Source: Burkholderia cepacia GG4
Lineage (GTDB): Bacteria; Pseudomonadota; Gammaproteobacteria; Burkholderiales; Burkholderiaceae
Assembly: GCF_000292915.1 (NCBI RefSeq)
Contig: NC_018514.1
Location: 2,480,001-2,544,000, forward strand
DNA length: 64,000 bases
Reading direction: 5' to 3'
The notes under the pieces are model-generated. The model was not told the DNA's origin. It worked only from the letters and a program-made list of their open reading frames with translations, and ran no database searches. Shown in pieces: positions 17,983 through 26,077 of the stretch (within the stretch, counting starts at the first letter, position 1; each line of letters starts with the position of its first letter). Both the position numbers and the translations under genes were made by a program.

Positions 17983-19227
17983 TCAACCGCGCGGCGGCCG
18001 CGTCAGGTACGGTTCGGTCGAACCGCGCACGGCGTCCTTGATCTCCATCCGCGCGATCGCCTGCAGGTGCACCTCGTCCGGACCGTCGGCGAAGCGCAGC
18101 GCACGGCCCCAGGTCCACAGGTCGGCGAGCGGCGTGTCGGGGCTCAGGCCCGCCGCGCCGAACACCTGCATCGCGCGGTCGCACACGTTCGTGTACACGG
18201 TCGGCACGAGCGCCTTGATCATCGAGATTTCCTTGCGGGCGGCCTTCGCGCCGACCTTGTCGATCATCCACGCGGCCTTCAGCACCAGCAGGCGCGCCTG
18301 GTCGATCTCGATGCGCGAGCGCGCGATCCATTCGCCGATCGTGCCGTGCCGGTTCAGCGGCTTGCCGAACGCTTCGCGCGACTGCGCGCGGTCGATCATC
18401 AGTTCCAGCGCGAGCTCGGCCGCGCCGATCGAACGCATGCAGTGATGGATGCGGCCCGGCCCGAGGCGGGCCTGCGCGAGCGCGAAGCCGCTGCCTTCCT
18501 CGCCGAGCAGGTTGCGCGCCGGCACGCGCACGTTGTCGAACGTGATCTCGCAGTGCCCTTCCGGCGCGTAGTGATTGACCACCGTGATGTTGCGCAGGAT
18601 CGTCAGGCCCGGCGTGTCGCGCGGCACGAGGATCATGCTCTGCTGCTGGTGCGATTCCGCATCGGGATCGGTCTTGCCCATCACGATGAAGATCTTGCAG
18701 TTCGGGTGCGCGGCGTTCGTGATGAACCACTTGCGGCCGTTGATCACGTACTCGTCGCCCACGCGCTCGATGCGCGTCGTGATGTTGGTCGCGTCCGACG
18801 ACGCGACGTCGGGCTCCGTCATCGCGAACGCCGAGCGGATCTCGCCGCGCAGCAGCGGCAGCAGCCACTGTTCGCGCTGCTCGGGCGTCGCGAACAGGTG
18901 CAGCAGCTCCATGTTGCCGGTGTCCGGCGCGTTGCAGTTGAACACTTCCGACGCCCAGCTCACGCGCCCCATGATCTCCGCGAGCGGCGCGTATTCGAGG
19001 TTCGTCAGGCCCATGCCGGGCTCGTCGTCCTTCAGGTGCGGCAGGAACAGGTTCCACAGGCCCTCGTCCTTCGCGCGCGCCTTCAGTTCCTCCATGAACG
19101 ACACGGGATACTGCCCCGCATGCACTTCCTCGTTCCACTGACGAATGCGCGGCACGATGTGCGCGTCCATGAACGCGCGCACGCGTTCGCACAGTTCTTC
19201 CACTTTCGGGGTGTAGCCAAAATCCAT
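17983..19227 (-). CDS. Acyl-CoA dehydrogenase (ACAD10/11-like, LvaC-like)
   Basis: A 414-residue flavin acyl-CoA dehydrogenase starting [20 protein letters not shown], with GAGGAG before the ATG. The FAD/substrate signature [17 protein letters not shown], the middle-domain [14 protein letters not shown] and the C-terminal R.FG segment ([19 protein letters not shown]) with [14 protein letters not shown] are present. Length and the W(N)EEVHAG start fit the ACAD10/11 branch rather than short-chain dehydrogenases. Bacterial relatives such as LvaC act after a kinase on 4-phosphorylated acyl-CoA; the APH-like kinase three genes upstream supports such a role here. It sits in an operon with two SDRs. 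Confidence 0.88.
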   Translation of the reverse strand: MDFGYTPKVEELCERVRAFMDAHIVPRIRQWNEEVHAGQYPVSFMEELKARAKDEGLWNLFLPHLKDDEPGMGLTNLEYAPLAEIMGRVSWASEVFNCNAPDTGNMELLHLFATPEQREQWLLPLLRGEIRSAFAMTEPDVASSDATNITTRIERVGDEYVINGRKWFITNAAHPNCKIFIVMGKTDPDAESHQQQSMILVPRDTPGLTILRNITVVNHYAPEGHCEITFDNVRVPARNLLGEEGSGFALAQARLGPGRIHHCMRSIGAAELALELMIDRAQSREAFGKPLNRHGTIGEWIARSRIEIDQARLLVLKAAWMIDKVGAKAARKEISMIKALVPTVYTNVCDRAMQVFGAAGLSPDTPLADLWTWGRALRFADGPDEVHLQAIARMEIKDAVRGSTEPYLTRPPRG

Positions 19228-19260
19228 GATCGACTCCTCGAGATTCCGTTTTCCGTTCGT

Positions 19261-20019
19261 TCAGAAGGCCGAGATACCGCCGTCGACGGCGACGGCCTGC
19301 CCGGTCAGATAGGTGTTTTCCTTCGCGCACAGCGTGAGCATCGTCGCAACGATCTCGTCGGGGCGGCCGAGCCGCTTCATCGGCGAGCCCTGGGCGAGAA
19401 AGTCCTGGCGCTCGCCGATGTCGCTGTCGGTGACCATCGGCGTCATGCTGTAGAACGGGCACACCGCGTTCACGCGGATGCCGTGGCGCGCATATTCGAG
19501 CGCGGCCGTCTTGGTGAGCCCGACCACCGCGTGCTTCGACGCCGCATAGGCGGCCAGCTTCGGCGCGCCGCCGAGCCCGGCCATCGACGCGACGTTCAGG
19601 ATCACGCCTTCGCGCTGCGCGAGCATCTGGCGGATCTGGTGCTTCATCCCGAAGAACACGCCCTTCGTGTTCACCGCGAAGCTCAGGTCGAGATCGGCTT
19701 CGTCGGTATCGACCAGCGCCTTCAGCGGCGGCGCGATGCCCGCGTTGTTGATGCCGAGGTCGAGCCGTCCGAAGCGCGCGACCGCCGCATGGACCAGCGC
19801 CGCGACGTCCGCTTCGATGCGCACGTCGCAGCGCTGCACGATCACGTCGGCGCCGGCTGCACGCAGCGGCGCGGCCACGCGTTCGAGCGCCGCGTCGTTC
19901 AGGTCGCCGAGCGCGAGCCGCGCGCCCATCGCGGCCAGCTCGCTCGCCAGCAGCGCACCGAAGCCGCTCGCGGCGCCGGTGATCATCACGGCCTGCCCGG
20001 CGTAGCTGTCGATTTTCAT
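19261..20019 (-). CDS. SDR-family dehydrogenase
   Basis: A 252-residue classical short-chain dehydrogenase. It has the nucleotide motif TGAASGFG near residue 14, NNAGIAPP, the catalytic serine in NVASMAGLGG, YAASKHA (Tyr and Lys), and a C-terminus GQAVAVDGGISAF. The aspartate in ALGDLND after the second strand favours NAD over NADP. It probably oxidises a 3-hydroxyacyl intermediate or reduces a ketone in the pathway of this operon. It starts seven bases after the next SDR stop and ends 33 bases before the acyl-CoA dehydrogenase. Confidence 0.88.
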   Translation of the reverse strand: MKIDSYAGQAVMITGAASGFGALLASELAAMGARLALGDLNDAALERVAAPLRAAGADVIVQRCDVRIEADVAALVHAAVARFGRLDLGINNAGIAPPLKALVDTDEADLDLSFAVNTKGVFFGMKHQIRQMLAQREGVILNVASMAGLGGAPKLAAYAASKHAVVGLTKTAALEYARHGIRVNAVCPFYSMTPMVTDSDIGERQDFLAQGSPMKRLGRPDEIVATMLTLCAKENTYLTGQAVAVDGGISAF

Positions 20020-20026
20020 CGCGCGC

Positions 20027-20791
20027 TCAGATGGTCAGGCCGCCGTCGACGACGATACATTCGCCGTTCGTGTAGCTCGACGCATCCGACACGAGGTACA
20101 GCACCGTGCCGGCCATCTCGCGCGGCTCCGCGTGGCGGCGCAGCGGGATCTTCGCCGTCCAGGTTTCGTAGATGTCCTTGTCGGCGAACAGCGCGCCCGC
20201 GAACTTCGTCTTCGTCAGGCCCGGCAGCAGCGCGTTCACGCGAATGCCGAACGGCCCGCACTCCTTCGCGAACGCCTTCGTCATGTTGACGACCGCAGCC
20301 TTCGTGATCGAGTAGATGCCCTGCCGGTCGCCCGGCTGCAGCGCGTTCACCGACGCCGTGTTGACGATCGCGCCGCCGCCGTTCGCCTTCATCAGCTTGC
20401 CGGCCTCGACCGACATGAAGAAGTAGCCGCGGATGTTCACGTCGACGGTCTTGTCGTACGCGGCGAGATCGGTATCGAGGATGTGCCCGAAATACGGGTT
20501 CGCGGCCGCGTTGTTCACGAGGATGTCGAGCCGGCCGTGCTTGCCGCGGATGGTCTCGAACGTCGCGGCGATGTCTTCCAGCCGGCCGACGTGGCAGGCC
20601 AGCGCTTCGGCGCTGCCGCCCGCCGCGACGATCGCGTCCGCGACCGCCTGGCAGTCATCGAGCTTGCGGCTCGACACGATCACGTGCGCGCCCTGCTCCG
20701 CGAGCAGCTTCGCGATTTCCTCGCCGATGCCGCGGCTCGCGCCCGTCACCAGGGCGATCTTGCCCGTCAGGTCGAACAGATTCGTTGCCAT
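20027..20791 (-). CDS. SDR-family dehydrogenase
   Basis: A 254-residue classical SDR with TGASRGIG near the N-terminus, NNAAANPY, NTASVNALQPG for the catalytic serine, YSITKAA (Tyr/Lys), NALLPGLTKTKFA and GECIVVDGGLTI. The residues SSRK after the second strand suggest NADP preference, contrasting with the neighbouring SDR. The start at MATNLFDL is chosen because GGAGGAG lies nine bases before it; six upstream residues in frame contain that site. It sits 40 bases after the kinase gene and 7 before the second SDR. LvaD, an SDR, plays a comparable part in the levulinate pathway. Confidence 0.88.
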   Translation of the reverse strand: MATNLFDLTGKIALVTGASRGIGEEIAKLLAEQGAHVIVSSRKLDDCQAVADAIVAAGGSAEALACHVGRLEDIAATFETIRGKHGRLDILVNNAAANPYFGHILDTDLAAYDKTVDVNIRGYFFMSVEAGKLMKANGGGAIVNTASVNALQPGDRQGIYSITKAAVVNMTKAFAKECGPFGIRVNALLPGLTKTKFAGALFADKDIYETWTAKIPLRRHAEPREMAGTVLYLVSDASSYTNGECIVVDGGLTI

Positions 20792-20831
20792 GTTGCTGTG
20801 CTCCTCCATTGATGTGTTGTCGTGTCGCGGC

Positions 20832-21863
20832 TCAGCGGTGTGCGTCGATCACGCCGACCGCCAGCTCGGCCAGCCGGCCGGCCATTTCGCCGACGCGCAG
20901 CGCCTGCTCGCTCGACGCATTGCCTTGCAGCGCGCGCGCCTTCACGCCTTGCGCGATCGCGGCGAGCCGGAAGAAACTGAACGCGAGATAGAAATGCCAG
21001 TCGCGGATCGGCTCGATCCCGCGCAGTTCGCAATAGCGCGCGACGATCGCGGCTTCGTCAGGAATGCCAAGTTCGGCACGATCCTGGCCCGCGAGCCCGC
21101 GTACCTGGCCGCCCGACGGCAGCCGCAGGCACATGCAGAAATACGCGAGATCGGCGAGCGGGTTGCCGAGCGTCGACAGTTCCCAGTCGAGCACGGCCTG
21201 CACGCGAAAGCCGTCGCGCGCGAACATCAGGTTGTCGATCCGGAAATCGCCGTGCACCAGCGCGGGCCGGCCCGTGTCTTCCGGACACGCCTTCGGCAGC
21301 CAGTCGATCAGCGTCTCCATCGCGTCGAGGCGCTCCGTTTCCGCCGCGCGATACTGCTTCGTCCACACGCCGATCTGGCGCTCGAAGTAGTTGCCGGGGC
21401 GGCCGTAGTCGGCGAGGCCCACCGCGTCGACGTCCACGTCGTGCAGCGCGGCCATCGTGCGCAGCAGCGCGTCGTAGCAAGTCGCGCGTTCGTCTTTCGG
21501 CAGTTCCGGCAGCGCCGGATCCCAGAAGATCCGGCCGTCCTCGAAGCTCATCACGTAGAACATGCTGCCGATCACGTCGCGGTCTTCGCAGAGGTGATAC
21601 GGATGCGCGACCGGCACCGCGGTGCCCGACAGCGCGCTCAGCACGCGGAATTCGCGATCGACCGCATGCGCGGATTTCAGCAGTTCGCCGGGCGGCTGGC
21701 GGCGCAGCACGTAGCGGCCGCTCTTCGCGTGCAGCAGGAAGGTCGGGTTCGACTGGCCGCCGGCAAACTTCTCGAGGTCGAGCGGGCCTTCGAAACCCGG
21801 CACGTGCGCTTCCAGATAGCGCGTGAGGCGGGCTACGTCGAGGGGCTGGGAAGGATTCGTCAT
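20832..21863 (-). CDS. APH-family kinase (ACAD10-kinase/LvaA-like)
   Basis: A 343-residue aminoglycoside-phosphotransferase-fold kinase. The N-lobe has GGQSNPTFLL (glycine loop) and RYVLRRQPPGELL. The catalytic loop LVHGDFRIDNLMF and metal-binding VLDWELSTLGNPLADLAYF are intact. This is the subfamily found fused to ACAD10 or next to ACAD11-like genes, which phosphorylates 4-hydroxyacyl-CoA rather than antibiotics; LvaA is the bacterial example. Start at MTNPSQPLDV, 20 bases behind the histidine phosphatase gene. The long frame to 22202 is a read-through of the previous gene's shadow. Confidence 0.88.
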   Translation of the reverse strand: MTNPSQPLDVARLTRYLEAHVPGFEGPLDLEKFAGGQSNPTFLLHAKSGRYVLRRQPPGELLKSAHAVDREFRVLSALSGTAVPVAHPYHLCEDRDVIGSMFYVMSFEDGRIFWDPALPELPKDERATCYDALLRTMAALHDVDVDAVGLADYGRPGNYFERQIGVWTKQYRAAETERLDAMETLIDWLPKACPEDTGRPALVHGDFRIDNLMFARDGFRVQAVLDWELSTLGNPLADLAYFCMCLRLPSGGQVRGLAGQDRAELGIPDEAAIVARYCELRGIEPIRDWHFYLAFSFFRLAAIAQGVKARALQGNASSEQALRVGEMAGRLAELAVGVIDAHR

Positions 21864-21883
21864 CGTCGCGATCGTTCGTAGGG

Positions 21884-22558
21884 TCAGCCGTAGGTGCGCC
21901 ACGTGCGCCGTGCGGGATCCTCGAGATGCGGGATGCCGTTGAACGACGCCAGGTGGAACGCTTCGGCGTTGAAGAAAAACTGCGAAAGGCTGCTGTTGCG
22001 GATCTGCAGGTTCAGCGCGATCGCGCTCGACGGCGGCGCGGCGAGCACCTGCTGAACGGTCACCGCGATCGGGCCACCGGAACTCACCGCGAGCACGCGC
22101 TGGTTGCCGCCGTGCCGGATCGCGGCGCGGGCGTCGGCGACGCGCTGCTGGAAATGCGTCCAGGTCTCGGGCGCCGTGTCGCCGAGCTGGTCGTCGGCCC
22201 ACAGGTGCAGCACCTGCCGCAGAGCGCGAAAGTACTCCTTCATCGAACCGGCCGCGAGTCGCGCGATCTCCGGATAGTCGCCGGCCGCCGCCGCGAACAG
22301 CCCGTGGAAGTCGTATTCGTTCAGGCCCGGATGGCGGTCGACCGGCACGCCCTCGCGATTCATCCCGCGCAGGATCGCGTCGACCGTCTGCGCATGCCGG
22401 TTCATCGTGCCGCAGATCACGCGGTCGAATGTCAGGCCCTGCGCGGCGAAGTACTCGCCGAGCCAGACGCCCTGCTGCTCGCCTGCCGCGGACAGCCGGT
22501 CGTAGTCGTCCGTGCCGAACGACGCCTGCCCGTGCCGTACCAGAAAGAGTTCAGCCAT
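21884..22558 (-). CDS. Histidine phosphatase (phosphoglycerate mutase-like)
   Basis: A 224-residue member of the histidine phosphatase superfamily. The RHG motif is LFLVRHGQASFG, and the second active-site histidine lies in VLAVSSGGPIAV, where the usual GH is GG, so that histidine is missing or displaced. ETWTHFQQRV supplies the mid motif. The start MAELFLVRHG is chosen because the family begins there. It leads the six-gene minus-strand cluster. A phosphatase next to an acyl-CoA kinase could act on its product or be housekeeping; this is an inference. Confidence 0.85.
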   Translation of the reverse strand: MAELFLVRHGQASFGTDDYDRLSAAGEQQGVWLGEYFAAQGLTFDRVICGTMNRHAQTVDAILRGMNREGVPVDRHPGLNEYDFHGLFAAAAGDYPEIARLAAGSMKEYFRALRQVLHLWADDQLGDTAPETWTHFQQRVADARAAIRHGGNQRVLAVSSGGPIAVTVQQVLAAPPSSAIALNLQIRNSSLSQFFFNAEAFHLASFNGIPHLEDPARRTWRTYG

Positions 22559-22621
22559 TGCATGCCCGCCAGAGTCAGTGTGATACCGAAGGCCCAGCAT
22601 AGCGACCGGGCCTGCATTTTT

Positions 22622-22665
22622 GAAATTTATTTTCTGAATCAGTCGGTATTCATTTCATGAATTTC
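22622..22665. promoter_or_regulatory. AT-rich promoter/operator region of the kinase-ACAD cluster
   Basis: The stretch is AT-rich against its surroundings. It contains ATTCAT-TTC-ATGAAT at 22648-22662, flanked by GAAATT (22622) and AATTTC (22660), plus TGAAT...ATTCA at 22635-22652. Overlapping dyads like these often mark TetR-type operators of fatty-acid genes. It sits 65-105 bases upstream of the histidine phosphatase start. Confidence 0.4.
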
Positions 22666-22815
22666 GGGTATCTGGACGGGGTGCGTTCGCCGGCCCCCGC
22701 ACGCAGCGGCACAAGAATTGCAGGAGCAGCCACGGTGTGTCGAACACTTCCAGGAGGGGGAGAGGCTCGGTACGCGCCCTGAACGGGAAACGGGGCAACG
22801 GCGCATCGCCGACCA

Positions 22816-23799
22816 TCAGGCCGCGGCGACGGACCACGTGCGTGTGCGCTCGCGGCCGCACGGCACCGCGAGCGCGGCGAGTGCGTGCTCGTCGGCTTTC
22901 AGCGCGGGGGCCAGCGTGGCGCGCAAGTGGTCGACGAAGGTACGGACCTTGGCATCCAGGAAGCGGCGCGACGCGTACATCGCGTACACCTCGAGCATCG
23001 TCAGCCGGTAGTCTGGCAGCACGCGGACGAGCCGTCCGCTGCGCAGGTCGTCGACGACCGAATAGATCGCGAGCGAACCGATGCCCAGCCCGGCGCGCAG
23101 CGCGATCGACAGCGCTTCCGGCGCATTCGCCTGGAACGGCGCGGCCAGCACGGCGTGCGACACGGTTTCGCCGCCGGCGCCGTGCAGCAGCCATTCGCCG
23201 CTCGCTTCCGCGGGCGTATCGAGGCGCAGGCAGGTATGGTTCGCGAGATCGGCGGGCGTCGACGGCACGCCGCAGCGATCGAGATAGGCGCGCGACGCGA
23301 CCAGCACGCTGTAGGACCTGCCGCACGAATGCGCGATGTAACCGGAATCGGGCAGGCTCGACGCGGTGACGATCGACACGTCGTAGCCCTCTTCGACGAG
23401 ATTCGGCATCCGCTGCGAATAGGTCATCTCGATGGCGACGTCGGGGAAACTCGCCTGATAGGCGACCGCTGACGCGGTCACGTGACTCTGCCCGAGTCCG
23501 GGCATGGTGTGCACGCGCAAGCGCCCGTACGGGCGCACCAGTGCGTTCCTGGCCTCGGCATTGGCCTGATCGACGTCGCCGAGGATCGACAGCAGGCGTT
23601 CGAAGTAGCGACGCCCGTTGTCGGTCAGCGCGATCTTCCGGGTGGTCCGGTCCAGCAGGCGAATCTGCGCATACGCTTCCAGGCTCGCGACGGCTCTCGA
23701 CACCTGCGCGGTGGCGACGTCGGTCTGTTTCGCGACGGCGGTGAAGCTGCCGGCCTGCACGACGCGCACGAACGTCTGCATGTTCTCGAGCATGTCCAT
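22816..23799 (-). CDS. LysR-family transcriptional regulator (CrgA-like)
   Basis: A 327-residue LysR regulator of the large CrgA/DmlR group: MDMLENMQTFVRVVQAGSFT, HTH FTAVAKQTDVATAQVSRAVASLE, and effector domain from about residue 90 (RLRVHTMPGLGQSH). AAGAG precedes the ATG by six bases; MLENM two codons later is an alternative. It is transcribed in the same direction as the quinone oxidoreductase upstream (gap about 65 bases after a small frame), so it could be co-transcribed with it. The target is unknown. Confidence 0.87.
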   Translation of the reverse strand: MDMLENMQTFVRVVQAGSFTAVAKQTDVATAQVSRAVASLEAYAQIRLLDRTTRKIALTDNGRRYFERLLSILGDVDQANAEARNALVRPYGRLRVHTMPGLGQSHVTASAVAYQASFPDVAIEMTYSQRMPNLVEEGYDVSIVTASSLPDSGYIAHSCGRSYSVLVASRAYLDRCGVPSTPADLANHTCLRLDTPAEASGEWLLHGAGGETVSHAVLAAPFQANAPEALSIALRAGLGIGSLAIYSVVDDLRSGRLVRVLPDYRLTMLEVYAMYASRRFLDAKVRTFVDHLRATLAPALKADEHALAALAVPCGRERTRTWSVAAA

Positions 23800-23864
23800 T
23801 TCGACTCTTCGTCCATCGCGGCATCCGCGCCGCGCGCCGGCCGGGCACGGCGATGCGTTCAGTG

Positions 23865-23936
23865 CTACCGATTGTCCGGCATTCGCCGACGCAGCTTCAG
23901 CCCCCCGACCGGGGGGCTGAAATGCCGACCGTTCAT
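23865..23936 (-). CDS. Possible 23-residue micro-ORF over a GC hairpin (FSPPxGGL peptide)
   Basis: The ATG overlaps the stop of the quinone oxidoreductase as ATGA and would encode MNGRHFSPPVGGLK and nine more residues. The central part covers a perfect 11-bp hairpin (23896-23921). A second copy of the same block lies on the plus strand at 29041-29080 and encodes LNGRAMFSPPFGGLP. The differences between the two include synonymous codon changes. It may be a translated micro-gene or a repeat element whose coding potential is accidental. Confidence 0.3.
   Translation of the reverse strand: MNGRHFSPPVGGLKLRRRMPDNR
23896..23921. repeat. Copy 1 of a CCCCCC/GGGGGG hairpin element
   Basis: TTCAGCCCCCC-GACC-GGGGGGCTGAA forms a perfect 11-bp stem with four-base loop, directly downstream of the quinone oxidoreductase stop. 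No T-run follows on either strand. The core AGCCCCCC-N4-GGGGGGCT and the adjoining TGAACGG recur at 29041-29080 in the opposite orientation. Confidence 0.6.
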
Positions 23937-25003
23937 GTGGAATGCTTGGCGTTTGCGTCGACGGCGGCCTGCAGCGATCGATCCGCCGCCGGCGTCACCA
24001 GCACGATCTTGCCGATATGACGACCGGAATCCATCAGCTCGTGCGCGGCGCGTGCATCGCGAAGCTCGAACATCCGGTACACCTGCGGCTTGACGCTCCC
24101 TTGCCGGATCAGCGGCCACACGGCCTCCTCCAGCTCGCGAATGATCTGCGCCTTCTCCGCGTAGGTGCGCGAGCGCAGCGTCGAGCCGATATGCGTCAGG
24201 CGTTTCGTCAGCATCGGGAACAAATCGAGTTCCTTGGCCGGCCCGTTGATCACGCCGATCTGCACGATGCGGCCGTTCATCCCGGCCGCCGCGAAATTGC
24301 GCGCGACGTAGTCGCCGGCGATGATGTCGACGATCACGTCGACGCCCTTGCCGTCCGTGAAGCGCGCGACCGCGTCGACGAAGTCCTCGTTGCGGTAGTC
24401 GATCGCATGATCGGCGCCGAGACGCACGCTCGCATCGCGCTGCGCGTCCGAGCCGACCGTCGTGATGATCTTCGACGCGCCGAACGCCTTCGCCAGCATC
24501 GTCGCCGTCGTGCCGATACCGGACGCGCCGCCGTGGATCAGCACGCTTTCGCCGGCCGCGAGCCGGCCGCGCTGGAACAGGTTCAGCCAGACCGTCATGA
24601 AGGTTTCCGGCATTGCCGCCGCCTCCGCCATGCCGAGGCCGTCCGGAATCGCGAGCGTATTGCTCTCGTTCGCGACCGCGTATTCCGCGTATCCACCGCC
24701 CGGAATCAGCGCGCAGACACGATCGCCGATCACGAACCGCGTGACGTCATGCCCGATCGCGACGACTTCACCCGCGACCTCGAGACCGGGAATATCGGAC
24801 GCGCCGGGAGGCGGATCGTACAGCCCCTTGCGCTGGAACACGTCGGGGCCGTTGACGCCGGCCGCGTGAATGCGGATCAGCACTTCGCCGGGGCCCGGCG
24901 ACGGCACCGCACGCGTGGTCGGCACGAGCACTTCGGGGCCGCCGGGATGCACGATCTCGATCGCGGTCATGTCGGCAGGAAGGGGTTTCACGTCATCATT
25001 CAC
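23933..25003 (-). CDS. Zinc-independent quinone oxidoreductase (MDR superfamily)
   Basis: A 356-residue NADPH:quinone reductase/PIG3-type member of the medium-chain dehydrogenase superfamily. It has AAGVNGPDVFQRKGLY, GLEVAGEV, PETFMTVWLNLFQRG, the nucleotide-binding HGGASGIGTTATMLAKAFG and GRIVQIG. The zinc ligands of alcohol dehydrogenases are absent. In the TP53I3/QorB group it reduces quinones or enones by one electron. The GTG start at 25003 is chosen because TTGAGGAT precedes it; an internal ATG at 24970 lacks a ribosome site. It is divergent from the LysR gene at 25144, its likely regulator. Confidence 0.87.
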   Translation of the reverse strand: MNDDVKPLPADMTAIEIVHPGGPEVLVPTTRAVPSPGPGEVLIRIHAAGVNGPDVFQRKGLYDPPPGASDIPGLEVAGEVVAIGHDVTRFVIGDRVCALIPGGGYAEYAVANESNTLAIPDGLGMAEAAAMPETFMTVWLNLFQRGRLAAGESVLIHGGASGIGTTATMLAKAFGASKIITTVGSDAQRDASVRLGADHAIDYRNEDFVDAVARFTDGKGVDVIVDIIAGDYVARNFAAAGMNGRIVQIGVINGPAKELDLFPMLTKRLTHIGSTLRSRTYAEKAQIIRELEEAVWPLIRQGSVKPQVYRMFELRDARAAHELMDSGRHIGKIVLVTPAADRSLQAAVDANAKHST

Positions 25004-25143
25004 GATATGATCCTCAACGTTCGTCGCTGTGCAGCCGATTCGCGGGCCATCCCGGAATCGCGGCATCGCAATGTGTGTGAAGCCAGTCTAGGGGCGATGC
25101 CGCTTGCAGGCACGCAGCGAATTGCCGATCGGGGAATGCAAAA

Positions 25144-26037
25144 ATGCATCAGTCCGGACCAACGATGAACTGGGACGACGCACGTGTCTTCCTTGCGATT
25201 CATCGCGAGCGCACGCTGCGCCGCGCGGCACAGACGCTCGGCGTCGATCAGGCAACGGTCGGGCGCCGGCTCGCGACGCTCGAGCACATGCTCGGCGCCA
25301 CGCTGTTCCTGCGTTCGTCGAAAGGCTATCTGCCGACGCCGGTCGGCGAACTGGCGCTCCGCGCCGCCGAGGCGATGGAGCAGCACGCACACGAGCTGGT
25401 GCGGCTGACGCAAGGGGTCGACCGGCGGCTCGCCGGTGAGGTGAAGATCACGACGACCGATGCGCTCGCGCTCGAATTCGTGATGCCGTCGATCGCGCGG
25501 CTGCATGCCAAGCATCCCGACGTCTCGGTCGCCTTGAACACGTCGACGCAAATCCTGAGTCTCGCGAAGCGCGAAGCCGATATCGCGGTCCGCACGGTGC
25601 GGCCCGACAATCCCGATCTCGTCGCACGCCGTCTTGCGCGCTGGGACGCGGGCCTGTTCGCATCGCACGACTACCTGCACCGGCACGGCGAGCCCGAGCG
25701 CGGCCACGCGTTCGCGGGACACGACCTGGTCGTCTACCAGCCGTACATCGACGCGAGCCGTACGCCGACGCTCGCCGGCGAGCCGATCGGCGACGGCCGC
25801 ATCGTCACGCGCACGAACTCGAACCTGATGATGCGTGCCGCGCTACGCGCGGGCCTCGGGATCGGCGAGATTCCCGTCCACATGGGCGAGCGCGACGGAC
25901 TCGCGCGGGTGTGGCCGGAACGCGTCCGTGAGTCGCCGTACGAAGTGTGGCTCGTGACGCACCGTGACCTGCGGCACACCGCGCGGATTCGCGCGATGAT
26001 CGACGAGATCACGGCTGCGTTTGCCGCGCATCGGTGA
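25144..26037 (+). CDS. LysR-family regulator, divergent from quinone oxidoreductase
   Basis: A 297-residue LysR protein. The HTH is TLRRAAQTLGVDQATVGRRLATLE, with the short N-terminus MNWDDARVFLAIHRER. It belongs to the CrgA-like group of regulators that often sit divergent from a single oxidoreductase. Two starts are possible (25144, or 25165 which begins MNWDD). The 140-base intergenic region it shares with the oxidoreductase is where an operator is expected. The 3' end runs into a nested hairpin convergent with the LuxR gene. Confidence 0.87.
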   Translation: MHQSGPTMNWDDARVFLAIHRERTLRRAAQTLGVDQATVGRRLATLEHMLGATLFLRSSKGYLPTPVGELALRAAEAMEQHAHELVRLTQGVDRRLAGEVKITTTDALALEFVMPSIARLHAKHPDVSVALNTSTQILSLAKREADIAVRTVRPDNPDLVARRLARWDAGLFASHDYLHRHGEPERGHAFAGHDLVVYQPYIDASRTPTLAGEPIGDGRIVTRTNSNLMMRAALRAGLGIGEIPVHMGERDGLARVWPERVRESPYEVWLVTHRDLRHTARIRAMIDEITAAFAAHR

Positions 26038-26077
26038 CGCCGATCGCCGGCGGACGGCCGCCGTTCATTCGTCACCG
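26032..26077. terminator. Bidirectional hairpin between convergent genes
   Basis: CGGTGACG at 26032-26039 pairs with CGTCACCG at 26070-26077, and inside them CGGCGG-ACGG-CCGCCG (26048-26063) forms a second stem. The outer arm includes the LysR stop codon. No T-run is present, so this may act with Rho. Confidence 0.45.

Noticed and set aside
17956..20289. A 777-residue plus-strand frame
   Set aside because: Antisense to the acyl-CoA dehydrogenase and SDR genes; composition is typical of a mirrored frame.
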